Shown here: piece by piece, positions 6,458 through 13,815 of the stretch
Position numbering within the stretch: position 1 is the first letter of the stretch
Layout of the letters: every line of letters starts with the position of its first letter
From: Candidatus Sigynarchaeota archaeon
GTDB taxonomy: Archaea > Asgardarchaeota > Lokiarchaeia > Sigynarchaeales > Sigynarchaeaceae
DNA: 13,815 nucleotides
Direction: 5' to 3'
Assembly: GCA_030587525.1 (NCBI GenBank)
Contig: JAUQYW010000078.1
Location: 1-13,815 of the forward strand
Program-made: the position numbers and the translations under genes
Notes under the pieces: model-generated
The model's database searches: none
What the model was told of the DNA's origin: nothing
Seen by the model: only the letters and a program-made list of their open reading frames with translations

Positions 6458-8209
6458 TTAACCGGGATTGGGAGATCTCAAAACCATTTCACCCCTTCCA
6501 TGCATTTGCCCGATCACATACCATTTTTGGCCGCGAAGCTCGGCGCGTGTTTCCACGAGCCCGGAGCCGGTCACGACTGGCTTGACCTCGCTTGGCCATG
6601 ACAACGCGATCTCCACGGGAATATCGGTTCCTGCGTCGACGCGAAGGGCTATACCGCTCCCGTCGTGACAATACTCCAGCCCCAAGCGTGACCCGTTTGG
6701 AACGTGCAGTTCCAGCCGTGCCACCGGCCACGTCTCGGGAAACCTGGGCGCGATCTTGATCGATTTGAAACCGGGCGCCGTCGCCGATATCCCGAATGTC
6801 CCGTGTAGCAGCACGTCCAGAAAACCGGCGGATGTTTCCCCGTACCACGCGGCACCGCCCGGGACCGTTTTTCCTGCGTATTTCTCCCATGTCCAGTACT
6901 CGTGGAAGGAGCCGGCCTTGCGTGCTGCCACCGCTTGCCGCTTCAAGTAATCGAATCCTTGATCGGGTCGCCCGTGCTCGTAGCATGCTTGCGCGACCGA
7001 CGGCATGATCCCGCGCCCCCAGCCGCACCCGCCGTTGCAGTACACGCCAGGGGGATTCTGCGGTTTGTCTTCCACCCGCGCCGGCGGGATGTGGTAGGGG
7101 CCGGGAACGACGAACTCTTGCTTCGCCATGAAATCGAGGATAACCCCGGTCTGCGCGCCGTCCGCGATGCCAAACAAGATGGCGTAACCATTGGCATAGG
7201 TCGTGGTCATGTACTCCAAGCGGGGCTTTCGGCTTGCCCGGTCGATGCCAAACATATAACGGCCTTCCGGGCGCCAGAAGATCTTGTTCAGCCCTTCCTT
7301 GACCCGCGCCGCCCACGCGTCCGCCCACGCGGCATCATCGATGCCCCCGAGCTGGCGGGCCATGGTGGCGAACGCTTGCAACGCCCCGTGCAACAATACC
7401 TGGTCTTCGGCGCGCGCGGTCGAGTTGATGTCCTGGTCACCAGCCACGACCAGGTCTGATAAGACGCACGTTGTCTCGATCAAGCCATCGTGATCGATGT
7501 CATGATATTTTTCAAGATATTTGAGCGCGCGGCGGCAATGCCCGTACATCTCGATCAAGAACGGGAGATGCCCGTGTTCCCTCCACTGATCATACACCTG
7601 GAGGACGAAGAGATGATCACGCACGTAAATCCCGTACCGGATCTTCTCCGGATCCTTGTACGTGTCGGCAACGTGGTCAGCTATCGGCCGGGCCACGTAT
7701 GGCTGCCATTTTTGCGGCCCCTCCGCGTCTTCCCAATCCGTTTGCCATTCCTTTTCCGGGATGTCATACACGCCCCCGCCGATTTCCCCGGTGGGTGCTT
7801 GATACGTGGCGAACAAGCGGATAGGCCATTCCGTGGACTCGTGAGGAAACAAGTAGCACGAGACCCGGTTGATCCAGTAGTTGTCGTACGGGTGCACCCA
7901 GCTGGGATACGCGGCGATCCCGGACACGGTCGGCACCAGGATGCCCGCCTTTTTTGTCATTCCCTTCCACAGCGCCCCGATCGCGAGCTCTGCTCCCTGG
8001 TTGATGTCCGGATCGGGTGTTTGGATGATGAAACGATACTCGTTGCCCACCCCCGAGGGTGGCGTCATCACGTTCGCGCCAGACCAGGAATTAGAAAAAA
8101 CGAAGGCCGATGCACCGGGTATCCCGGTCGATGTCGAGCCCCGTGATGAAGGATCGCGAGTTACCACCTTTTTGCGGACCTTGGAAGGATTCTTTTTGAA
8201 GTTCGGCAT
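6458..8209 (-). CDS. Six-hairpin (alpha/alpha)6-barrel glycoside hydrolase, substrate unknown
   Basis: A 583-residue glycosidase of the six-hairpin superfamily (GH78/GH63/GH15-like fold); I cannot fix the family. Numbering from Met 8209: a basic, Ser-rich tail (1-30), then barrel helices with YDNYWINR (108-115), YVRDHLFVLQVY (195-206), DHDGLIETT (239-247) and RAEDQVLLHGALQ (266-278). GVYCNGGCGWGRGIMP (388-403) and FHEYWTWEK (435-443) follow. WYGETSAGF (455-463) probably carries a catalytic acid. A C-terminal beta-sandwich (about 470-583) opens with FGISATAPGFKSIKIAPRFP, typical of rhamnosidase-like enzymes. The large N-terminal beta-domains of GH78 are absent. No signal peptide, so cytosolic. 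The ATG at 8209 is preferred because GAGGG lies 8 bases upstream; 27 extra codons to 8290 look non-coding. It is divergent from the second acyltransferase. Confidence 0.85.
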   Translation of the reverse strand: MPNFKKNPSKVRKKVVTRDPSSRGSTSTGIPGASAFVFSNSWSGANVMTPPSGVGNEYRFIIQTPDPDINQGAELAIGALWKGMTKKAGILVPTVSGIAAYPSWVHPYDNYWINRVSCYLFPHESTEWPIRLFATYQAPTGEIGGGVYDIPEKEWQTDWEDAEGPQKWQPYVARPIADHVADTYKDPEKIRYGIYVRDHLFVLQVYDQWREHGHLPFLIEMYGHCRRALKYLEKYHDIDHDGLIETTCVLSDLVVAGDQDINSTARAEDQVLLHGALQAFATMARQLGGIDDAAWADAWAARVKEGLNKIFWRPEGRYMFGIDRASRKPRLEYMTTTYANGYAILFGIADGAQTGVILDFMAKQEFVVPGPYHIPPARVEDKPQNPPGVYCNGGCGWGRGIMPSVAQACYEHGRPDQGFDYLKRQAVAARKAGSFHEYWTWEKYAGKTVPGGAAWYGETSAGFLDVLLHGTFGISATAPGFKSIKIAPRFPETWPVARLELHVPNGSRLGLEYCHDGSGIALRVDAGTDIPVEIALSWPSEVKPVVTGSGLVETRAELRGQKWYVIGQMHGRGEMVLRSPNPG

Positions 8210-8236
8210 ACGAATTTCCCTCGATTGTAGCGTGTG

Positions 8237-8251
8237 CAAGTGGATGACTTG
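8237..8251. promoter_or_regulatory. Perfect inverted repeat in the divergent gap, possible operator
   Basis: CAAGT-GGATG-ACTTG is a perfect 5-base inverted repeat with a 5-base spacer, 27 bases from the glycosidase start and 71 bases from the acyltransferase start. It could bind a dimeric regulator controlling both genes. Five-base arms are short, so chance is not excluded. Confidence 0.25.
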
Positions 8252-8322
8252 AATCTTTGGATGCCCGTGCAAAGTATTTTTTTCCCGCATCGATGCTTTT
8301 CACCATAGACCAGTGACTTTCT

Positions 8323-9552
8323 ATGGAACAGAACACAGGAACGCCGGGTCGAGAGATCGAGCCGGCAAGCCCGGGAAAACAAACGATCACCTCGTATTTC
8401 AAGGTAAAAAAACAGCGGCTAGGCTGGATCGACCAGGGCCGCGGGTTCGTCGTGTTCTTACTGGTCTTCATCGAATTGATGCCGGAAGGCGTGAAAAATT
8501 TCAACCAGATCACGCGGTTTTTTTTCGCGCATCCAGCAACCGATGCACCGTATATTTCGGTGTATGATGCGGGAGTTTCCGCCTTTATGTTCGTGATTGG
8601 TTTGTTAATGTCAGTTTCTTTCAAAAAACGCTGCGAGCAAAAGGGAATCAGGAACGCGGTGCTCAACGCGGTCTTACGATGGGGATCCATTTTCGGGTTA
8701 GGCACGGGCATCGCCATCATCTCTTACGGGGATTTCGGGACTATGAAGGCCGTCGCGCCGGGCGTGAACATGTACGTCGTTTCATGGGACGTGATCAATG
8801 CCATTGGTTTCGTCGGATTGCTCGCCATCCCGTTCATGCTGCTCCCTCCGAGACATCGTTTCATCACCGCGTATGCAATGATGGCATTTTACCAGGCTAT
8901 GATCTTCATGCCAGAAACGTATTGGCGTGCATACGCGATGGCAAGCGTGCATGGCGGCATCCTAGGAGGAATTTTCGTCATGACAGCCATCGTGCTCGTG
9001 GGCAGCTGCGTCGGAGAATATTTCGTGCTGAATGACCAGGTTTCAAGCCACGCCAAGGCTATCAAGCTTGCCTGGCTCGGCATCGCGAACCTGGCCATTG
9101 GTCTCGGTCTATGGCTTGTTCCCGGTGGCTTCCCGAACAAACGCCAGTCGACTATGGGTTGGGGGACGCTGAGCATGGCAATCGTCATTGGCGGGCTGCT
9201 CGGGTTTGTATACCAGTACAAGAACATCGTTGTGCACAAGATCATAAATGCCGTGAACAACTGTCGCCTAGCGCTGTTCAATGCTTTCGGGCAGAACTCG
9301 TTTTTCATGTACATCCTCACCTATGGATTCATAGGCATCATGGAGGTGATTGCCGATGCCGAGGGCTGGCTTCAGGTTCTTGCCTGGTTGGGATCGGTTG
9401 GCATGCTTTCCGTGATCGCGCTGCTCCTGTACAAGCGCCACGTGGTCATTTCGACTACCAAAATTGCCGTGGTCTTGTTCATCTTACTTGTCGTGCTCGC
9501 GCTGGTCTTGGTGCCAACGGGCATCATCGACGTGATCAAGAACATGTTTTGA
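8323..9552 (+). CDS. Polytopic membrane acyltransferase-like protein, HGSNAT/COG4299 type (paralogue B)
   Basis: A 409-residue membrane protein colinear with the one at 4914, with long shared blocks. These include WIDQGRGFV (35-43), LMPE (52-55), AHP (69-71), IGLLMSVSFKKR (92-103), AVLNAVLRWG (112-121), ASVHGGILGG (207-216), VPGGFPNKRQSTMGW (266-280) and ISTTK (376-380). The predicted role is transmembrane transfer of an acyl group to a glycan or lipid, as for the COG4299 group; substrate unknown. His70 aligns with His63 of paralogue A and is a candidate active-site residue. The N-terminal tail (1-30) differs fully from the paralogue. The start is ATG 8323; an AGTGA 7 bases upstream is a weak ribosome binding site. 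It is divergent from the glycosidase and convergent with the sugar kinase. Its C-terminus extends a few residues further (IIDVIKNMF). Confidence 0.85.
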   Translation: MEQNTGTPGREIEPASPGKQTITSYFKVKKQRLGWIDQGRGFVVFLLVFIELMPEGVKNFNQITRFFFAHPATDAPYISVYDAGVSAFMFVIGLLMSVSFKKRCEQKGIRNAVLNAVLRWGSIFGLGTGIAIISYGDFGTMKAVAPGVNMYVVSWDVINAIGFVGLLAIPFMLLPPRHRFITAYAMMAFYQAMIFMPETYWRAYAMASVHGGILGGIFVMTAIVLVGSCVGEYFVLNDQVSSHAKAIKLAWLGIANLAIGLGLWLVPGGFPNKRQSTMGWGTLSMAIVIGGLLGFVYQYKNIVVHKIINAVNNCRLALFNAFGQNSFFMYILTYGFIGIMEVIADAEGWLQVLAWLGSVGMLSVIALLLYKRHVVISTTKIAVVLFILLVVLALVLVPTGIIDVIKNMF

Positions 9553-9579
9553 TCCCGCTTGCCTTGAAAATGAAAAAAG

Positions 9580-9594
9580 AAGATATTATATCTT
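9580..9594. repeat. Inverted repeat spanning the sugar kinase stop codon
   Basis: AAGATAT-T-ATATCTT is a perfect 7-base inverted repeat. The TAA of the kinase gene (9586-9588) sits in its centre, and A/T-rich sequence surrounds it. It lies at the junction of two convergent genes, so a role in transcript end formation is possible. Confidence 0.35.
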
Positions 9595-10539
9595 TTGCGA
9601 CGCGATGAATTTCTCGACTTCCTCGCGGGAATTCGCGGCCATGGGACCGAAGCTCGTGACCTTCAATGCACCGACCGCGTTGGCGAACCGGGCCGCGTCC
9701 TTGAGCGGCGCCTTCGCCAGGTACTCGACGACGAACGCCCCGCCGAAGCTGTCGCCGGCGCCCGTCGGATCCACCTCCTTGACCTTGAACGCGGGCACCT
9801 TGATGGTCTCCTTTTTCGTGAAGACCGTGCAGCCATCCTTCGCTTCCTTGAGTACGACGACCTCGGGACCCATCTTGAGCAGGTTCTCGCACGCTGCCTT
9901 GGCATCCTTGTCGCCCGTGAGTAACATAGCTTCCTCACCGCTGGGCAAGAGGATCTTGGTTTTTTTGATGACCGGCTGGACCATCTCGCGGATCTTGTCG
10001 AGTGGCATCATCTCGGCCCTGAGATTTGGGTCAAAACTGACGATGCCACCGTTCTTGATCGTGAGGTCGATGGCCTTCAAGACCGCGTCCTTCGACGTCG
10101 GCGAGATGGACATGGCCGAGCCCATGACATGGAAGTCCTTGACGCCCTTGAAATAAGCATCCTTCACGTCTGAGTCCTTGAGTTGGCCGGCAGCACCCGC
10201 GGCGAAGATGAATTTCCGCGAGCCGTCCTTGTTGTACTGGACAAAAGCGACGCCGGTCGTGAATCCATCGCGCGTGGCGATGGGCGAGCAATCGACGCCA
10301 TCGGCCTTCATTTTCTCGACGACGACCTTGCCGAAATCATCGTTGCCGATCGTGCCAATGAAGCCGGTCGTGAGCTTTCGTGCCTTGGCCATGCGCGCGG
10401 CCGAATCGATGAAGATGCACGGGGCACCGCTGGGATACGGGCCCTTGTAGATGCCACCAACTTGTAAATGCGGGACGCCGACCTCGGCACGCATGATTTC
10501 GACGAGCATTTCACCAGCGCAGATGATATCTGGACACAT
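9586..10539 (-). CDS. PfkB/ribokinase-family sugar kinase
   Basis: Phosphorylates a sugar or sugar acid with ATP in the cytoplasm. The 317-residue protein shows the PfkB fold. GEML (9-12) is at the N-terminus and a lid/substrate region follows near VGGIYKGPYPSGAP (27-40). Further motifs are IGTIGNDDFG (61-70), FDPNLR (169-174), LPSGEEA (198-204) and the anion-hole/catalytic signature DPTGAGDSFGG (257-267), with Asp263 as catalytic base. FDPNLR is common in 2-keto-3-deoxygluconate and fructose/tagatose-type kinases, but the usual GGAPxN substrate motif is altered here, so the substrate is left open. The start at 10539 is favoured because AGGTGA (10548-10553) lies 8 bases upstream; a longer version from 10563 would overlap that site. 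It follows the dehydrogenase gene by 42 bases in the same direction, so they are probably co-transcribed. Confidence 0.92.
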   Translation of the reverse strand: MCPDIICAGEMLVEIMRAEVGVPHLQVGGIYKGPYPSGAPCIFIDSAARMAKARKLTTGFIGTIGNDDFGKVVVEKMKADGVDCSPIATRDGFTTGVAFVQYNKDGSRKFIFAAGAAGQLKDSDVKDAYFKGVKDFHVMGSAMSISPTSKDAVLKAIDLTIKNGGIVSFDPNLRAEMMPLDKIREMVQPVIKKTKILLPSGEEAMLLTGDKDAKAACENLLKMGPEVVVLKEAKDGCTVFTKKETIKVPAFKVKEVDPTGAGDSFGGAFVVEYLAKAPLKDAARFANAVGALKVTSFGPMAANSREEVEKFIASQKI

Positions 10540-10581
10540 GATGTTTGTCACCTGAAAAAACAAGATTGGATAAAAACGGGT

Positions 10582-11694
10582 TCACTCCTTCCCGCTGACC
10601 TTGACCAGGACCTTGATGCTGTTCTTCGCGTCCTTGTCGAGCATCTCGAAACCCTTTGCGCCATCATTAAGATCCACGATGTTCGTGATCATGGCATCGA
10701 CGTTGACCTTGTTCTTGTAGATTGCATCGACCGTGTCGGTGACGTCGCGCCACGTGTACATGAGCGAGCCCATGATATTAAATTCACGGTCTTGCACCCA
10801 GGCCGCGTTGAAATGATTAACCTCGTCGCCGAAGACACCGAGAACCATGATGGTCCCACCTTTCCGAGTGATCTTGATGCACTCGTTCATGGACCCCTCG
10901 ACGCCAACGCATTCAAAGGCGATGTCGACTCCTTCTTCACCCATGATCTGGGGATTTTTCGCGAGGTAATCCGCAACGCTCTTTTCCTTGGATAGATCCA
11001 CCGTGTGCGTGGCACCTAGTTTCTTCGCGATTTCAAGGCGGTTCGGGAGGAAGTCAGCGGATATCAAGACATTTGCCCCGGCGAGCTTCGCGAACTGGAG
11101 GCAGCTAAGCCCGATGGTGCCTGCGCCGAGTATCACGACGTGATCGCCAACCTTGATACCAGAACGGCGGACCGCGTGCATACCGACGGCAAGCGGTTCC
11201 GTTAACGCGGCTTTCTTCATGCTCATATCCTTCGGGATCTTGACGACCTTGTTCGCAGGCGCGACGAACTTATCGGCCATCATTCCCTTGGTACGCTCGG
11301 TCATCTGGCAGCCCATAACTTTCAAGTTAAGACAGATGTTGTACAACCCTTTCCTGCAATTGTAGCACGTGCCACAGTTCAAGTTTGGCTCGAACGTGAC
11401 CTTGTCACCAACCTTCAAGCCGAACTTCTCGGCACCTTTGCCGAGCTTCGAGATGATGCCGGAACCCTCGTGGCCGGGATATGCCGGCGTGGGGACGAAC
11501 GGGTGCTTGCCCTTGTAGGCATGCACGTCTGACCCGCAGATGCCACAAAATGCGATGTCAACTTGAACCTCGTTTTCCGCAGGCTCGATCTCGGGGATGC
11601 TACCAATGACCACCTTGTACGGCTCGGGAACTTGCAATTGTCGCATCATTCCGCTCGCGGTGCCGCTCGGTGCTTCAGCAGTCTTCTTGCCCAT
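10582..11694 (-). CDS. Zinc-dependent medium-chain dehydrogenase (sorbitol/threonine dehydrogenase-like)
   Basis: Oxidises a secondary alcohol, probably a polyol or sugar, with NAD(P). Numbering from Met 11694 (370 residues), the catalytic zinc ligands are Cys53 (CGICGSD), His75 and Glu76 (PGHEG), with Glu166 in TEPLAVG as a further candidate. The structural zinc loop is Cys107, Cys110, Cys113 and Cys121. The Rossmann motif GAGTIG is at 190-195, and Asp214 at the end of the second strand hints at NAD preference. Length and motif spacing are normal. GAGG lies 9 bases ahead of the ATG at 11694, while the in-frame ATG at 11709 has no site, so the shorter start is preferred. The kinase gene follows 42 bases downstream, which suggests a two-step sugar pathway: oxidation, then phosphorylation. 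The exact substrate cannot be read from the sequence. Confidence 0.93.
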   Translation of the reverse strand: MGKKTAEAPSGTASGMMRQLQVPEPYKVVIGSIPEIEPAENEVQVDIAFCGICGSDVHAYKGKHPFVPTPAYPGHEGSGIISKLGKGAEKFGLKVGDKVTFEPNLNCGTCYNCRKGLYNICLNLKVMGCQMTERTKGMMADKFVAPANKVVKIPKDMSMKKAALTEPLAVGMHAVRRSGIKVGDHVVILGAGTIGLSCLQFAKLAGANVLISADFLPNRLEIAKKLGATHTVDLSKEKSVADYLAKNPQIMGEEGVDIAFECVGVEGSMNECIKITRKGGTIMVLGVFGDEVNHFNAAWVQDREFNIMGSLMYTWRDVTDTVDAIYKNKVNVDAMITNIVDLNDGAKGFEMLDKDAKNSIKVLVKVSGKE

Positions 11695-11742
11695 GTTATC
11701 ATGCCTCATGTAATGAGTATTTCGATAAAGACAAGACCGATC

Positions 11743-11916
11743 ATGTCTGAACTCGATCTCACGTCATTTAAATTCGATCATACCTTTATCGCTTTTGATA
11801 GAATCCCTGGTGGTTCTAAAAAGTCGATCCCGATACTTGCCGTGCCAGTATGCCATAACTTTTCTTACCAGCAGCGTTCTTTCAATATCGAGAATGTATT
11901 CATGTCCAATTCTTGA
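11743..11916 (+). CDS. Doubtful 57-codon frame upstream of sufC
   Basis: An ATG-to-TGA frame of 57 codons lies in the divergent gap, ending 25 bases before sufC. It has no ribosome binding site, its third codon positions are much more A/T-rich than in the suf genes, and I recognise no motif. It is listed because it fills most of the gap; it is more likely to be leader or regulatory DNA than a gene. Confidence 0.12.
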   Translation: MSELDLTSFKFDHTFIAFDRIPGGSKKSIPILAVPVCHNFSYQQRSFNIENVFMSNS

Positions 11917-11941
11917 ATCGTTTCACGAGGATTGATGTAAC

Positions 11942-12742
11942 GTGCTCAACATACGAAATCTCACGGTCTCCGTCGGCGACGGAAAATCGACCGACCGTAA
12001 AACTATCTTAAAAGACCTCTCGCTGCAAATAGAAGACGGGGAGGTCCACGTGATCTTCGGCCCCAATGGCTCAGGAAAAACGACCTTGGTCCAGACATTG
12101 TTGGGCTATCCAGGATATAATATCGAGGGAGGGAAGATCGAGTTCAACAACGTGGACATCACCAAGCTCGCCATCAATGAACGAGCAAATATGGGTCTTG
12201 GTGTCGTGTTCCAAAACCCTCCAGCCGTGCGCGGTGTAAAACTCAATGACATGGCAAATCTCGTCTTGAAAAAGAAATCAGCAGATGAAGTTCTTCCACA
12301 AACAGCGGATTGGGCGAAAAAATTGAACATGGCTGCGTTTCTCAAGCGGGACGTGAATGTTGGCTTTTCAGGGGGTGAAAAGAAGCGGGCCGAGGTCCTC
12401 CAGGTTTTGCTCCAGAACCCGCAATTCATCCTGCTCGACGAGCCGGACAGCGGCGTCGACGTGGAGAACGTCGAGATCATCGGCCGCTTGCTCAACAAGT
12501 TCTTGCAGCGCGACTTGAAACCGAATGCCCGCAAGAAATCCGCCGTCATCATCACGCATCTCGGGTATTTGCTCAATTTCGTGAAGACGGACCGGGCGCA
12601 CGTGCTTTGCGACGGGCAATTCCTGTGTTCCGGCGACCCGAAGGAGATCTACGAGAATATCCTTAAGAATGGCTTCGACAAGTGCCAGAACTCGTGCTTG
12701 TTTTCCGTGCGCGAAGAGGCTGGTTGCGCCGAGAAGGAATAA
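11942..12742 (+). CDS. sufC: SufC, ABC ATPase of the SUF iron-sulfur assembly scaffold
   Basis: Powers the SufB-containing scaffold that builds Fe-S clusters in the cytosol; SufC dimerises on ATP and reshapes SufB. The 266-residue protein has Walker A GPNGSGKTT (40-48), Q-loop FQNP (90-93), signature FSGGEKKR (142-149), Walker B FILLDEPD (162-169), D-loop SGVD (170-173) and His206. The ending is Cys-rich (Cys223, 229, 248, 252, 262), including CQNSC at 248-252, which is not needed for ATP hydrolysis. The start codon is GTG at 11942: GAGG lies 11 bases upstream, and the nearby ATG at 11934 runs straight into TAA. sufB begins 18 bases downstream, so the two form an operon. No sufD, sufS or sufU is visible before the window ends. 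Confidence 0.96.
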   Translation: MLNIRNLTVSVGDGKSTDRKTILKDLSLQIEDGEVHVIFGPNGSGKTTLVQTLLGYPGYNIEGGKIEFNNVDITKLAINERANMGLGVVFQNPPAVRGVKLNDMANLVLKKKSADEVLPQTADWAKKLNMAAFLKRDVNVGFSGGEKKRAEVLQVLLQNPQFILLDEPDSGVDVENVEIIGRLLNKFLQRDLKPNARKKSAVIITHLGYLLNFVKTDRAHVLCDGQFLCSGDPKEIYENILKNGFDKCQNSCLFSVREEAGCAEKE

Positions 12743-12760
12743 TCTAGAGGCGAAAAAGCA

Positions 12761-13815
12761 ATGTCGATGCAAGACTTGAACCCGAACGATTTCAAGACCC
12801 AGGACCCGAATGCCCATGAAAAGGTGCAGTCCGTCAAGGAGCTCAGCGCTGAAATGAAGGAGAAGCTCGGGCGCATCGGTCTCATGCTTGCCGAGGAGAC
12901 CGGCGCCGGCACCTACTTGCAGCGAGACCAGACCGCGAGCCTTTGCCATCAAAAGTCCCAGAGCGTCGAGGTCATGCCCATCAAGCAAGCCATAGCCAAG
13001 TACGCGTGGCTCAAGGATTATTACTGGAAGGCACTCGCGCCAGACACCGACAAGTTCACGAAAGATGCGGCGGCCCAGGACAGCGTCATCCAGGGATATT
13101 TCATCCGCGGGATGCCCGGCAAGGTCGAGCGGGCGCCCGTGCGGACGTGCCTCTACGTCGAATCGAAAGGTACGAGGCAAGTCGTGCACAACGTGATCAT
13201 CGCCGAGGAAGGCAGCGAGATCAACATCGTCACGGGCTGCATGGCGCACGGGGGCATCGGCAGGGCCATGCACGAGGGCATATCGGAGTTTTACGTGAAG
13301 AAGAATGCCAAGATTACGTTCACCATGATCCACGAGTGGCAAGAGCAGATGGAAGTCCGGCCCCGGACAGCGATCATCCTCGAGGAAGGAGCAGCGTTCA
13401 TCAACAATTACATCGCCTTGAAGCCCGTGAGCACGATCCAGTCGAATCCCATCGCTTATCTCAACGGCGACAACAGCCGGGTCATGTTCCAGACGATCCT
13501 CTACGGCCGGAAGGATTCCAAGATGGACCTTGGTTCCCGGGCTATATTGAAAGGAAAGAACACGTCGGCTGAGATAATCTCCCGCGTCATCACGACCGAC
13601 AATTCAACTATCATCGCGCGGGGCTTGATATCCGGCGAAGGTGCTGGTTGCAAGGGACATCTTGAATGCCGTGGCTTGCTGCTATCAAACTTCTCCCGCA
13701 TCGATTCGATCCCGGAGCTCGATGCGAAAAATCCCGACGTGAGCATCACGCACGAGGCCGCGGTCGGCAAGATATCCCAGGACGAGATCAACTATCTCAT
13801 GGCCCGCGGGGCGAC
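12761..13815 (+). CDS. sufB: SufB-family Fe-S scaffold protein (3' end cut by window edge)
   Basis: Scaffold on which Fe-S clusters are assembled together with SufC. From ATG 12761, 351 codons are open to the edge with no break. The short N-terminal helical region (1-110) is followed by the beta-helix core (about 140-320), with INIVTGCMAHG (154-164) and MDLGSRAILKG (255-265). The conserved tail has Cys303 in GHLECRG and Glu332 in THEAAVGKI. By alignment these fit E. coli SufB Cys405 and Glu434, residues tied to cluster assembly. YLMARG (345-350) shows the protein is within about 40-60 residues of its end. AGAGG (12746-12750) lies 10 bases before the start. It could also be called SufB/SufD-like, but Cys303 and Glu332 favour SufB. 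Confidence 0.95.
   Translation, partial: MSMQDLNPNDFKTQDPNAHEKVQSVKELSAEMKEKLGRIGLMLAEETGAGTYLQRDQTASLCHQKSQSVEVMPIKQAIAKYAWLKDYYWKALAPDTDKFTKDAAAQDSVIQGYFIRGMPGKVERAPVRTCLYVESKGTRQVVHNVIIAEEGSEINIVTGCMAHGGIGRAMHEGISEFYVKKNAKITFTMIHEWQEQMEVRPRTAIILEEGAAFINNYIALKPVSTIQSNPIAYLNGDNSRVMFQTILYGRKDSKMDLGSRAILKGKNTSAEIISRVITTDNSTIIARGLISGEGAGCKGHLECRGLLLSNFSRIDSIPELDAKNPDVSITHEAAVGKISQDEINYLMARGA

Noticed and set aside
6902..7459. A 185-codon plus-strand frame (and further plus-strand frames at 7490-8146) opposite the glycosidase
   Set aside because: Antisense shadows of the glycosidase with no ribosome binding site and no motif.
8210..8290. Extension of the glycosidase to the upstream ATG at 8290
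   Set aside because: The extra 27 residues look like non-coding translation, would cover the inverted repeat and leader, and lack a ribosome binding site, whereas ATG 8209 has GAGGG 8 bases upstream.
12368..13342. A 324-codon minus-strand open frame across sufC and sufB
   Set aside because: It runs antisense to two genes with intact family motifs and crosses their junction; it results from high G/C third positions.

Overview
The window looks archaeal. Candidate TATA boxes about 25-45 bases ahead of several genes, oligo-T stretches after genes, and AGGTGA/GGAGG-type ribosome binding sites all fit, as does a compact sufC-sufB pair. A protein joining a zinc ribbon to a long proline-rich linker with polyproline runs would suit an Asgard-type archaeon, but that lineage is inference; no rRNA or other marker gene is present.

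Left part (1-3665), minus strand. A glycoside hydrolase family 3 beta-glycosidase runs off the left edge: 644 codons are open, all key motifs are intact, and only the C-terminal end is missing. Upstream lies a 381-residue protein of unknown function: N-terminal zinc ribbon, about 230 residues of Pro/Ala-rich linker, and a charged helical C-terminal domain I do not recognise. The 300-base gap at 3366-3665 holds its probable promoter and a possible decayed coding fragment.

Middle part (3666-9585). pheA (chorismate mutase-prephenate dehydratase-ACT) is on the minus strand, divergent from a polytopic membrane protein of the HGSNAT/COG4299-like acyltransferase type. A 49-residue protein with a perfect Shine-Dalgarno follows. 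A cytosolic (alpha/alpha)6-barrel glycosidase is convergent to it, and a second, clearly paralogous acyltransferase is divergent from the glycosidase.

Right part (9586-13815). A minus-strand pair encodes a zinc-dependent sorbitol/threonine-dehydrogenase-like enzyme and a PfkB sugar kinase, a plausible oxidise-then-phosphorylate sugar module. Across a 247-base divergent gap, sufC and sufB (cut by the right edge) encode the core of the SUF Fe-S cluster scaffold.

Taken together, two glycosidases, a polyol/sugar dehydrogenase and a sugar kinase suggest breakdown of imported or internal glycans. The two membrane acyltransferases could acylate glycans at the membrane. pheA and sufCB are housekeeping. 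The best candidates for undescribed biology are the zinc-ribbon/polyproline protein, the paired acyltransferases around a glycosidase, and the 49-residue protein.
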